Shown here piece after piece: positions 9,213 through 18,451 of a DNA stretch of 64,000 nt. The stretch's first letter is position 1. Each line of letters starts with the position of its first letter. The notes under the pieces were generated by a model. That model worked only from the letters and a program-made list of their open reading frames with translations, was not told the origin of the DNA and made no database searches. The position numbers and the translations under genes are program-made. This stretch comes from Agapetus fuscipes (lineage: Eukaryota; Arthropoda; Insecta; Trichoptera; Glossosomatidae): positions 9,672,001 to 9,736,000 of the forward strand of contig OX637363.1 in assembly GCA_951799405.1 (NCBI GenBank), read 5' to 3'.

Positions 9213-9685
9213 GCGTAAGGTGTCCGCATTCCTAGCGGGAGCTCGAGTCCGAGGGTGAAAATATGACGAAAATGGAAATTTCACACATCAATCAATCAAA
9301 ACGCGCAAAACTAATTATAAAATGCATGAAATGGGAACCTGCCATTATTTATAAAGTTTAATAAATTTGAATTATTTCCGTGTGTGAGGGTGATTATAAA
9401 TGTTGCCACAAAATAAACACATTCCCTACCCATAGTAGGTATTTAATCACTATCTGTCTAGTGACGTCACACAGACCCCTCATTTGTATTACCTTATTTT
9501 CACGCAAAGTACCGATAAATAAACATGAAATGTAAAGTGAGGTGTATTTAATTTCATAATAATCGTTGTGCATTTTTTTGTGGGTAGATTAATAAATAAC
9601 CAGGGAAATACGTTTTAATTTATTCAATCTATATAATTTTCAATATCTTTCGTATGCTCCTATTATTTTTGTAGTGATGTAGGTA
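9213..9685. other. Intergenic, no gene seen
   Basis: AT-rich, no recognisable repeat or coding potential. Confidence 0.35.
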
Positions 9686-9935
9686 TTCCTTGACTTATAT
9701 GTTGGTATGAGGCTGACTACCCATACTGTTAAAAATGGTTTACTTTGCCAACATCACCCCTGTTACAGGGAAGGTCGGCAAGAGTTGCAGGGCTTATGTT
9801 CATTTGAGATCTGGTTTTATATTGTAGGTTCACATGCGGCATGTTTAAGCGCGAACTTATACCTACGTGTCTGCTTGTGGGAATACATTTAATGTAAATC
9901 TTAAATCTAATATTTCTTTGCAACACAGATTTTAG
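9686..9935 (+). mobile_element. RTE 3' UTR copy
   Basis: Runs from TTCCTTGACTTATATGTTGG to TTCTTTGCAACACAG; all core blocks are present. Confidence 0.85.
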
Positions 9936-10321
9936 ATTTTTTTTAGGGGAAATTTATTTCCTCAACCTGGCAACACCAAGTAATTCCATCGATTTCCGTT
10001 CCAATTTCAAATAAGGTAGTCGGTGCAATGCCGCCAACCCGCCGATACTTAAATTCATATGTCAATGAAAATAAGCGTATTATTATTATTGTACCTACCC
10101 GCATTTTACGAGTAGGTATTGTTTGCGGTCTCACTGGCACCGCTGTGGAAGGAAGTATGACGTGGACGGTGGCGCCAGCTGCCCGTATCGGAAATTGATT
10201 CTTATTCATAGTGGGCGGAAGGCTCATTCTGCCTTATCTGCTTCAAGGCAACCCGTACTGGCGCCAGCGGAACGGCTTGTACTACGTTTAAACTCAATCA
10301 CAGCGTTTGTGAAAATAAAAC
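9936..10321. other. Non-repetitive stretch, no gene assigned
   Basis: Single-copy within the window and moderately G+C rich at 10130-10270, with two GGCGCCAG/TGGCGCCAG sites. No protein is recognised. Confidence 0.3.
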
Positions 10322-10504
10322 ATGGCATCTAAAACGTCCGCAAGAGGCGCGGATTTATTTACAGTATATTTTTTGTACGTAACGTTTTTACTGGGGGTGC
10401 TGACTGGCGGCAATGCAGATCGCTGCATTGTGCCAAAATATAATAACACCTCTCCCGGCGTCGTATTTGACATTCTTGGCCTTACTCTGTACCCTGAGTA
10501 CTAG
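10322..10504 (+). other. Small open frame of unknown status
   Basis: A 60-residue frame starts in a good context (AAAACATGGCATC). It has a hydrophobic stretch LFTVYFLYVTFLLGVL at residues 12-27 followed by GGNADRCIVPKYNN, so it could be a signal peptide or membrane anchor. The last residues are supplied by a mariner-like MITE that starts at 10492. It may be a relic or chance; no function is proposed. Confidence 0.2.
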
Positions 10505-10631
10505 TTTTTTCACTTTACTCGAAGTATTGAGTATTCGAGAAAAATGTATGTGAACTTGTAAAGCACCTCTGGCAAAACAAGTTTCGAAACCTTTTTTTGC
10601 CAGGGGTGCTTGAAAAAACTCGTACTCAGGG
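10492..10631. mobile_element. Fold-back MITE, mariner-like ends, short version
   Basis: Ends CCCTGAGTACTAGTTTTTTC and AAAAAACTCGTACTCAGGG are inverted copies, with an inner hairpin (CACCTCTGGCAAAACA / TTTTGCCAGGGGTGC). The left flank is TA, the right flank TT. The ends match those of the larger element at 22231-22467. Confidence 0.75.
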
Positions 10632-10887
10632 TTCTTATGTGCATTTGTGGTTTTATTGTCTTGTTTTTAACGATATCTGTAATAATAATTATTAACGATA
10701 CTTATTTGTAAAATGTGAATAGTTTTTGACAGCAAACGTCATTTTCTCGAAGCTTCCTTATCCGGTATTGCAAATGACGTCCCATATTTAAATCCCCAAT
10801 CTAGGGGATTTCTTTGTTCTGCATTTTAATATCTAATTATATATTCCAGTTGCTATAAAAAAAATCTTTTCATGGGTGTCTATGATC

Positions 10888-10995
10888 TCTATAATCTAAG
10901 TTGCAAGGATATACATTTACATTTAAAACTCATATCAAATGCCATGCCCACAAAAAACCTGAAATGAACATAAGCCCTGCAACTGTCCATTGGTT
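10888..10995 (-). mobile_element. RTE 3' UTR fragment
   Basis: Minus-strand copy ending at ATAATCTAAGTTGCAAGGAT; only the 3' third is kept. Confidence 0.65.
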
Positions 10996-11065
10996 GCATT
11001 CAAATGACTATACGTAGCATTTAATACGACAAAAACAGATCATGCTCTTGCATCTCTACGAAAAA

Positions 11066-11262
11066 ACTTTGCCAATGACACCCCTGTCTCAGGGAAGGTC
11101 GGCAAGAGTTGAAGGGCTTGTGCTCATTTGAGATTGGCTTTTTTATATTGTAGGTCCACATGCGGCATGTGTTTGCGCGAACTTATAAATGTCTGCTTGT
11201 AGGAATGCGTTTAATATGAATCTTGAATGATATATATATCTTTGCAGCTTAGATTTAGCTGT
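11066..11262 (+). mobile_element. RTE 3' UTR copy, 5'-truncated
   Basis: Starts at ACTTTGCCAATGACACCCCT and ends at TCTTTGCAGCTTAG. Confidence 0.8.
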
Positions 11263-11574
11263 AGATTAACAAAGCATATTATAAATACTACTTTGATTGT
11301 AAAAATGTTAAATGAAATTAAATATTATTAATCATCCATTTTTACAATTTTATTAAGTCCGGGCAATATTTTTGTTTTGTGAGATAAAAGCAGGCCAACA
11401 CATGCCAGACCGGCGGGCTTTTGAATATTTGCAAACTTTGTTATCAGCTGTTCGTTATTGAATTTAGTATTAACGTGATACCAGACGTTCCGATATTCGT
11501 TCATTTCTGCCTTCGGATTATTTGTACCTACCTTTCAAATTCTATCGTCGAATCATTTATTGCAAAACATTGAT
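11263..11574. other. Intergenic, no gene seen
   Basis: AT-rich, no recognisable feature. Confidence 0.35.
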
Positions 11575-11862
11575 TTAAAAAAAAATGTAATTTTTCATGT
11601 ATGTTCCTTGACTTATAGGTTGTTATGCGGCTGACCACCCATAATATAAAAAATTGGTTCACTTTGCCAATGTCACCCCTGTTTCAGGGAAGGACGGCAA
11701 GAGTTGCAGGGCTTATGTTCATTTGAGATTGGGTTTTTATATTGTAGGTCCACATGCGGCATGTGTTAGCGCGAAATTATACATGTCTGCTTGTGGGAAT
11801 GCATTTAATATAAATCTTAAATGATATATATCTTTGCAGCTTGGATTAGATTAGATTAGATA
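11575..11862 (+). mobile_element. RTE 3' UTR copy with upstream UTR part
   Basis: Includes the less common upstream block TTTCATGTATGTTCCTTGAC, also found beside the RTE ORF at 13885. It ends in a (TTAGA)n microsatellite tail. Confidence 0.85.
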
Positions 11863-11918
11863 TCTGGATTTCAGCGGAAAATAATATTCGCCTAAATCCA
11901 AAATTTTGGGTCGGTTCA

Positions 11919-12094
11919 GAGCCCGTTCCCACTTGTCGGGTGTCGGATCCGTATATTGATCGGAGGTTCCAGTGGCAGAACATTATGTATGGAGCTATTC
12001 ACACTTGTCGGAAATCGATTTTGTCCGAAATGTTCTGCAACTGGAACCTCCGATGAATATACGGATCCGACACCCGACAAGTGGGAACGGGCTC
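11919..12094. mobile_element. Harbinger-like palindromic MITE, copy 1
   Basis: A 176-bp element whose ends GAGCCCGTTCCCACTTGTCG and complement extend into arms of about 70 bp. It is flanked by TCA on both sides (11916-11918 and 12095-12097), a 3-bp target duplication. No coding capacity. Confidence 0.85.
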
Positions 12095-12138
12095 TCACTT
12101 GTATTTTTCTTTTTTCATTACTGCGCTCTGAGTGAAAG

Positions 12139-12320
12139 ATTCTAATCTAATCTAAGTTGCAAATATATGTAGCATTGAGGATTCACATTATAATATGCAT
12201 TTTCACAAGCAAACACGTATAAGTTCGCGCTTGTACATGCCGCATGTGAACCTACAACATAAAAACCCAAATGTTAAATGAGCATACTCTTGCCGACCTT
12301 CCCTGAAACAGGGGTGACGT
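12139..12320 (-). mobile_element. RTE 3' UTR copy, truncated
   Basis: Minus-strand copy with (TAATC)n tail on its left, truncated at GAAACAGGGGTGACG, where the next copy's tail begins. Confidence 0.8.
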
Positions 12321-12620
12321 TCTAATCTAATCTAATCTAATCTAAGCTGCAAAGATATATATCATTTAAGATTTATACTAAATGCATTCCCACAAGCAGA
12401 TATGTATAATTTCGCGCTAACACATGCCGCATGTGGACCTACAATATAAAAACCCAATCTCAAATGAACATAAGCCTTGCAACTCTTGCCGTCCTTCCCT
12501 GAAACAGGGGTGACATTGGCAAAGTGAACCAATTTTTATATTATGGGTGGTCAGCCGCATAACAACCTATAAGTCAAGGAACTGACGTTGGCATAGTAAA
12601 CCATTTTCTACAGCATGGGT
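12321..12620 (-). mobile_element. RTE 3' UTR copy, split by another RTE insertion
   Basis: A minus-strand tail with a (TAATC)n end runs to GTCAAGGAACTGACG, followed by another 5' segment ending at CAGCATGGGT. The continuation GATGGGTGGTCAGCCTCAT lies at 12751-12786, after a + strand insertion. Confidence 0.7.
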
Positions 12621-12751
12621 TTTATTTGTTAGTACACAATCAGCATTTGTAAGCGCGAACTACACGTGTTTGTTTGTGGGCATACATCTGAGAGCTTTGA
12701 ATGAATATATCCTTGCAACTTAGATTATAGAACTTAGATTATAGATTATAG
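12621..12751 (+). mobile_element. RTE 3' end inserted in a reverse RTE copy
   Basis: A + strand 3' end (TTTATTTGTTAGTACACAAT to CTTAGATTATAG repeats) flanked on both sides by ATGGGT (12615-12620 and 12752-12757), a 6-bp target duplication. Confidence 0.75.
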
Positions 12752-12786
12752 ATGGGTGGTCAGCCTCATACCAACCTAAAAGTCAA

Positions 12787-13040
12787 AATTGTATAAAAAT
12801 CTAGAATTATCACCAATATGCTTAAATTTAATTCTTCAAACCTCTTCGCAACTAAAAGATGAATCCACGGCTGTAACATCCTTGAGCGTGAGATGCCAAA
12901 AAAAAGAATAGTAAAAAAAATTGAAGTGTTTAATGTCACCGTTTGCCTACGTACAATGAACATCCCAGAAGTTGATTACGTTCCTCGTGTAGTTGGTATC
13001 GCTGTACCCGTATGGCGTATTGATAAGGTGCAAGGCAATA
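12787..13040. other. Intergenic, no gene seen
   Basis: AT-rich, no support for coding. Confidence 0.3.
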
Positions 13041-13195
13041 TTGTTATTGTTATGCAAATGTGTCGGCGATAGAGCCGCGCGGCGCCTGTGAAGGCGGGAC
13101 GGGCGGCGCCGCCATGTCAACAAGATGGCCGGCCGGGCCGCGGTCACGGGTCACCACAGACAACCGCCAAACAAGCTGTGCGCGCCGGCGACTCG
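13041..13195. promoter_or_regulatory. GC-rich single-copy island, possible regulatory DNA
   Basis: CpG-rich stretch in an AT-rich setting. At 13105-13119 it holds GGCGCCGCCATGTCA, one base away from the BMP activating element pattern GGCGCCA-N4-GNCV that I recall for Drosophila. Function is inferred only from composition and this near-match. Confidence 0.25.
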
Positions 13196-13199
13196 TGAT

Positions 13200-13443
13200 A
13201 TCTGTGGACTAGAAAATAGTTGTTGTATTGCCGCAGAGGTGTACGAGCTTGGTCATCGCTACAAAGTGCCAATACTCAAGCAATACCCAGTTGCTGTAAG
13301 GCTGGATGTACTTTTGGTGACCGGTCATTGGTAAAGGTTTATGAATTTTTCAACTCAGCGAAGAGCAAATTTGAAAATATAAATGGTGTATTTTTGTGCT
13401 CCGCCGGAATTCGAACCCACAACCTTCTATCAAACCGGTCAAA
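13200..13443 (-). mobile_element. SINE A copy, 3'-truncated
   Basis: Minus-strand copy. B box GGGTTCGAATTCC near 13400, body blocks TTTGCTCTTCGCTGAGTTGA and CAGCCTTACAGCAACTGGGT, ending at GTACACCTCTGCGGCA. Confidence 0.8.
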
Positions 13444-13537
13444 TAGACAATATCGACAGTTAAAAGGATATAGGGCATAAGTGACAAAGACTGAATTGTT
13501 CAGGAGAGCATTTTAGAGTTTGAGATTGCAGAAAAAT

Positions 13538-13884
13538 GGATATCTAATCTAATCTAATCTAAGCTGCAAAGATATATATCATTTAATATTTATATTAAAT
13601 GCATTCCCACAAGCAGATATGTATAATTTCGCGCTAACACATGCCGCATGTGGACCTACAATATAAAAACCCAATCTCAAATGAACATAAGCCTTGCAAC
13701 TCTTGCCGTCCTTCCCTGAAACAGGGGTGACATTGGCAAAGTGAACCAATTTTTTACAGTATGGGTGGTCAGCCGCATAACAACCTATAAGTCAAGGAAC
13801 ATACATGACAAATTACATTTTTAAAATCAATAAACAACAATATACCTATACATTGACATAAAAAACTAAATCACAAAACCAATT
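13538..13884 (-). mobile_element. 3' UTR of the RTE copy at 13885
   Basis: Carries the (TCTAA)n tail on its left end, the conserved core, then the upstream part next to the ORF stop. Confidence 0.85.
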
Positions 13885-14334
13885 TTACTTTAACAAACCC
13901 CAGCCGCCAACATCACAGATCAACCGCCATTTCTTTCTATCCTTACATACTTCTTTCATTTCCTCCAGAGTCATAACCTTCTTCATACAAGCTCTTCTTT
14001 TATTATGACTCTGGATATTCCATTCATTCGCAATTTCGGATATTTGGTCCATCCATACCTTTCTCGGTCTTCCTCTACCACGACATCCATCTATTCTACC
14101 AACATATACTTTCTTCTTCAGTCTTTCCTCATTCATTCTCTCCATATGCCCAAACCATCTTAACAAACTTCTTTTAATCTTCACTTTCACACTTTCTCTT
14201 GCACCACATTCTTCTCTTACAAAATCATTCCTCACCCTGTCACTCCGTTTTTTCCCAATCATACTTCTTAGAAAGTCCATTTCAACTTTGTTATTGCATT
14301 TCAACTTCAATATAACTTTGTTATTTGTTATCAT
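13885..14334 (-). pseudogene. RTE LINE, 5'-truncated C-terminal ORF, variant subfamily
   Basis: A minus-strand frame similar to the long RTE C terminus (VEMDFLRSMIGKKRSDRVRN, RWFGHMERMNEERL, GRGRPRKVWMDQ). It ends WRLICDVGGWGLLK instead of WRLICNVDF. The different end and different UTR upstream block mark a distinct subfamily. The 5' truncation lies at about 14295; residues before VEMDF come from flanking DNA. Confidence 0.8.
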
Positions 14335-14359
14335 ATCGTTAAAATCAAAACTATAATAT

Positions 14360-14726
14360 AATAATAATATCTATAATCTAAGTTGCAAGGATATATTCAT
14401 TTAAAGCTCTCAGATGTAAGCCCACAAACCAACAAGTGTAGTTCGCGCTTACAAATGCTGAATGTGTACTTACAAATAAAATCCAAACCTCAAATGAACA
14501 TAAGCCCCACAACTTTTGCCGACCTTCCCTGAAACAGGGGTAACATTGGCAAAGTGAACCATTTTTTACAGTATGGGTGGTCAGCCTCATACCAACCTAT
14601 AAGTCAAGGAATATGAATAAAAAATTACATTTAAATATATAAAAGAACAAAACCTTACAAAGAAATCTATACAAAAAAAGTCAGAAATTTCCTATGCAAA
14701 AAATGTAGCAAATGAATACACCAACA
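14360..14726 (-). mobile_element. 3' UTR of the RTE copy at 14727
   Basis: Complete 3' UTR with the TATAATCTAAGTTGCAAGGA end on its left side. Confidence 0.85.
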
Positions 14727-15235
14727 TTAAAAATCACCATTGCAGATTAGCCGCCACTTCTTCCTGTCCTTGCACACTTCTTTCATTTCATCCAGAGTCA
14801 TAACCTTTTTCATGCAAGTCCTCCTTTTATTATGACTCTGGATATCCCATTCATTCGCTATTTCAGAAATTTGATCCATCCATACTTTTCTCGGTCTTCC
14901 TCTACCACGACATCCATCTATTTTAGCAACATATACTTTCTTCGTCAATCTTTCATCACTCATTCTCTCCATATGCCCGAACCATCTTAACATACTTCTT
15001 TTAATCTTCACTTTCACACTTTCCCTTACACCACATTCTTCTCTTACAAAATCATTCCTCACTCTGTCACTTCGTTTTTTCCCAATCATACTTCTTAGAT
15101 AGTCCATTTCTACTGTATGGACTTTACTAATTTCCCTTTCACTCACCGTCCAGGCTTCACTTCCATACATCAAGGTTGGCACTAGTATACCACCGTGCAC
15201 CGCCAATCTAACATTTTTTGAGAGATTCTGGTTCC
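14727..15235 (-). pseudogene. RTE LINE, 5'-truncated C-terminal ORF
   Basis: A 159-residue open frame from Met 15206, nearly identical to the end of the long RTE protein. The upstream residues NLSKNVR extend it to about 15230, where the copy is truncated. No lesion is present. It lies directly behind another RTE copy (13538-14334), so two independent truncated copies are stacked in the same orientation. Confidence 0.85.
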
Positions 15236-15545
15236 TGGACAGTTCTAGAATTTTAAAAATAAAGGCGTTTATTGGTATGTTTTACGAGATTTTATGCTAC
15301 AAGCGCCTTTAGGACAAAATAGGCCAAAAATTTCGTCGGTTACACCAAAACCATACTTCGAAAACGCAGTTTTTTACCTGGGCATAAACGACAAAAAGTC
15401 ATTGTAGAGCCATGGGATGATGGAAGTGAGCGCATTAGAAAGAGCGGAATTTTTTTTAAGTAGGATAGCATTCATAACTCATTTTTGACCAAAACGTCGC
15501 TTATGCCCTATTTCGATTTAACCGTCGATAGATTATATCTGTTTC
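15236..15545. repeat. Low-copy repeat, GCATAAGCGACGTTTTGGTC family
   Basis: Matches 47100-47345 in inverse order: TAAAGGCGTTTATTGG, CGTCGGTTACACCAAAACCA, GACCAAAACGTCGCTTATGC and TTTAACCGTCGATA. A short piece is also at 13442-13490. Probably a non-autonomous transposon; no coding. Confidence 0.6.
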
Positions 15546-15559
15546 AACTATATTCTATG

Positions 15560-16110
15560 ATCTGTGGTTTCAACCTACTTACGAAAATGGTCATCAGTAA
15601 GAAATATAACAAAGAACTTCACAGTCGCATTTCCATGTGTACAAAAAAAATCGAATGATCGGGCGAAAAATCGGGCGAATGTAAAAATGTTTCTAGAAAA
15701 GTAGCAGCATTGCCGCGTGCGTACTATGCCCGAAACAGTGCGAACATAGACGCATGCGGTATAAATCTTGATAAAATTGACGAATTTCAAAGGAATTAAG
15801 GCATTATTTTTAGACATTATGGCATGTGTTGTAATTCGGTGTCAAAACACAAAACGTAGAAAACAAAAAAACATAAAATTTGACACGTAAGTCATGTTGT
15901 ACGACTACACAACTGCAACGTTTGACAGGACTGAGACAAATGTGGTAGATAGTATGTATCAATGCAGTAAGTTAGTTTCCGCTCCTCTATGTTATTACCC
16001 AATGGTACGCGCTTATTTATTTAATTATCACTATCGCAGCGCGATACGGACTTCATTACTTTTCCTGACTGGTCGCTGTCATTGTAAACTTATTATTTTT
16101 AAATAATTGG
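15560..16110 (+). mobile_element. THAP-like repeat with own promoter and first exon
   Basis: The best of four copies. A TATAAA box at 15760-15765 is followed by ATG at 15819. The frame MACVVIRCQNTKRRKQKNIK-FDT breaks at a splice donor, ACACGTAAGT, with GT at 15887. The C-x5-C spacing and IKF resemble the start of a THAP zinc finger, as found in P-element and other transposases; this is tentative. Downstream, TTTGACAGGACTGAGACAAA is conserved between copies. It looks like the 5' end of a DNA transposon without the rest. Confidence 0.45.
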
Positions 16111-16204
16111 GTTAGCTTTGAAGTCGACTACCTACTTGCACTATTACTAAATGCCAGTTGTCCACAGTATTTTAGAGATTTTTAACATATTATAATTCAT
16201 CATG

Positions 16205-16500
16205 ACGATGATGATGAGTTGATGATTTCTTTATACCGCCGTTTCGTGATGTAGTCACTCCAAGGGCGCTGGTGCAAACGATGCCAGAAATTTGCTTGTC
16301 TTTAGTGCGTTCCGGTACTTTCCATGGTCCTCTAGCTCTCTCAAATGATGTGGCAGGTGGTTCCAGGCCAGAGGACCAGCAACTGCAAATGCACGCTCTC
16401 CAAACATTGTGTTAACTCTTCTTATAGGTTTTTCAATCCTTGATTTGGCTCCAGTCTCAGCCGAGCGCAGTGTTGGGCTTTTTTGCTGAGGGTGACTGGT
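16205..16500 (-). pseudogene. CR1-type LINE C-terminal fragment
   Basis: The minus strand encodes NTMFGERAFAVAGPLAWNHL, then PHHLRELEDHGKYRNALKT, ending FAPAPLE-stop. This is the usual CR1 C-terminal pattern (FGDRAFxxAGPxxWNxLP). Earlier parts are out of frame. Confidence 0.7.
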
Positions 16501-16559
16501 TTGATTAAATCAGCGAGATATTTGGGTGTTTTTTCAAATAAAGCTTTGTGGACCATCGT

Positions 16560-16740
16560 CATCATCATCATCTTCTAAAGGCAGCGCCTTGTTGTATCAG
16601 CCATCTGTCTCTGTCTGCTGCCATCCTCTTGAGATGCGAATAGGAGGAGACATCCTTGAGCCGCTTCACGTCCTTGAAGTATGAAGTTCTTGGGCGACCT
16701 CTTGTTCGTCTTCCCAAGACTTTGCCTTCGATAAATCAAG
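16560..16740 (-). pseudogene. LINE polymerase C-terminal fragment (RTE-like)
   Basis: The minus strand reads IEGKVLGRRTRGRPRTSYFK, then DVSSYSHLKRMAADRDRW and GAAFRR-stop, an RTE-like C-terminal pattern of yet another subfamily. Confidence 0.6.
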
Positions 16741-16827
16741 ACAACAGTTTCGAATCCAAAATCACACCAAGGACACGTATGATTACCAAGATAGGTGAAG
16801 TGTTATACTTACATTATCAGTGTACGT

Positions 16828-17068
16828 CTAATCTAATCTAATATAAGTTGCAAAGATTTGTAACTTGGGGATTCACATAACATGCATTCTCGCAAGCAAA
16901 CACCTACAATTTCGTGCTTGTGCATGCCGCATGTGAACCTGCAACATAAAAACTAAATGGACATACACCCTGCAACTCATACCGACCTTCCCTGAAACAG
17001 GGGTGGCACTGGCAAAGTGAACCAATTTCTACAGCATGGGTGGTCATCCGCATACCAACCTATAATAA
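16828..17068 (-). mobile_element. RTE 3' UTR copy
   Basis: Minus-strand copy with (TCTAA)n tail and all core blocks to ACCAACCTATAA. Confidence 0.85.
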
Positions 17069-17079
17069 TAATAATAAAA

Positions 17080-17295
17080 TAAGCATTTGTATAGCGCCTT
17101 TTCGTGACTGAGTCACTGCAAAGGCGCTTTGTTGAAAAAGTATGTTTTGAGCCCTTTGCGAAAAGCTGCCTCAGTCTTCAGCTCCCTGAGGGTCGCAGGA
17201 AGAGAATTCCAGGCCGTCGGAGCAGCAACGCTAAAGGCTCGGTCACCAAACACCGTCCTCGTGGCTCTGCGCGGCAGCTGGAGCAGACTTTTATT
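17080..17295 (-). pseudogene. CR1-type LINE C-terminal fragment
   Basis: The minus strand encodes TVFGDRAFSVAAPTAWNSLP, then ATLRELKTEAAFRKGLKTY and FFNKAPLQ-stop, followed by a short 3' tail with (TTA)n. Confidence 0.75.
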
Positions 17296-17329
17296 TAAAT
17301 ATTATATATTATATCTATAAGTTTGACCG

Positions 17330-17636
17330 GTCCGTAGCTCAGTGGTAACACTGTGGACTCTGAATGGGAAGGTTGTGGGTTCGAATCCCGGCGGAGCACA
17401 AAAAATATACCATTTATATTTTCAAATTTGCTCTTCGCTGGGTTGAAAAAATTCATATACCTTTACCAATGACCGGTCACCAAAAGTCCATCCAGCCTTA
17501 CAGCAATTGGGTCTTGCTTGAGTATTGGCGCTTTGTAGTGACGAACAAGCTCGTACACCTCTGCGGCACTACAACAAGTGTCATAGACCCCTAGAGTCTC
17601 CCGCACAGGATTTCTTAAAAAAAAAAAAAAAAGCCA
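17330..17636 (+). mobile_element. SINE A, full tRNA-headed copy with poly(A) tail
   Basis: A box GTCCGTAGCTCAGTGG and B box GGTTCGAATCC, complete body, then GCACTACAACAAGTGTCATA and CCGCACAGGATTTCTT followed by a run of A. No 5S-like module lies in front. Confidence 0.9.
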
Positions 17637-17659
17637 AGGAAGTTGGTACGTAATATTTG

Positions 17660-18160
17660 AAAGGTGCGACAAAAGTGGGAACACGTAAAAACATTGCAAC
17701 CATTGCGAGAAATGGCGTATGCATTAGTATCTGCTGTTTGAAGTGGCCGCTCTCATGTCGGCTCTCCATGTCTGCGTGCACGCACCAGCCCCGCGGCCAT
17801 TACGCTGCCATTTCGGGAGGCTTTGTGAACGCGAATGGCGCCGCCTCGCCTATTCGACAACAACAAGTAACAGCCGATTTGCGTGATGCATATTTATTAG
17901 CAATCTCTCAGCCGCTGCACCGGCGCATAAGGTCAGCTCCATTATGACGCGCACCCGTATTCGCAGACACCGCAAAATACCGTGCATGGACCAATCGTAT
18001 CCATCGATAGATAAGAACTAAACGCGCTAAGAAAGCAATTCTTTGAGAATTATGAATGCGCAAACCCACTCATCATACAAAAATCCAAATTCTGTGTTAC
18101 TGCGTGTTACCTATTTGGAAAAAAATCCATGTCGAAACATTTTTAATTCTGAATGTATCA
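17660..18160. other. Non-repetitive, partly GC-rich stretch without assigned gene
   Basis: 17735-17960 is unusually G+C rich and single-copy. It holds GGCGCCGCC and several GCATGCA/TGCAT-like words. It may be host regulatory or exonic DNA, but no frame resembles a known protein. Confidence 0.3.
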
Positions 18161-18164
18161 GATA

Positions 18165-18280
18165 TGTTCCCCCATTTCAACTGAAAGTGGTTGGTGTGAG
18201 GCCGGCCCCCTTACCCGTAAAAATAGCGATCCCTTCGGGGATAACGCAGGCAAGAAGTTACACTATATGTGTAGCTTATT
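18165..18280 (+). mobile_element. SINE B 3' fragment
   Basis: CATTTCAACTGAAAGTGGTT, then GTGAGGCCGGCCCCCTTACC and CTTCGGGGATAACGCAGG. Confidence 0.75.
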
Positions 18281-18374
18281 TAAAAAAATGTTCATACTTT
18301 CAAAAACACTAGTAACAAATGCCGTTGCCATGGTGATTTCATGGGTGTCTATGGTGATATATATATATATACAA

Positions 18375-18451
18375 GGATAATTTATTTATAAGGTACACAT
18401 AATTGAAGAGCGCCGTTTTTGTGTGTGTCACACCTCAAGGGCCCTCTCAAA
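18375..18451 (-). mobile_element. 3' UTR/tail of the CR1 LINE
   Basis: On the minus strand after the stop: GAGAGGGCCCTTGAGGTGTG, then ACACACACAAAAACGGCGCT. The same tail ends several SINE A copies. Confidence 0.8.

Noticed and set aside
17330..17402. A possible functional tRNA gene
   Set aside because: A and B boxes are present, but the sequence continues into the repeated SINE A body and poly(A), and the same unit recurs many times.
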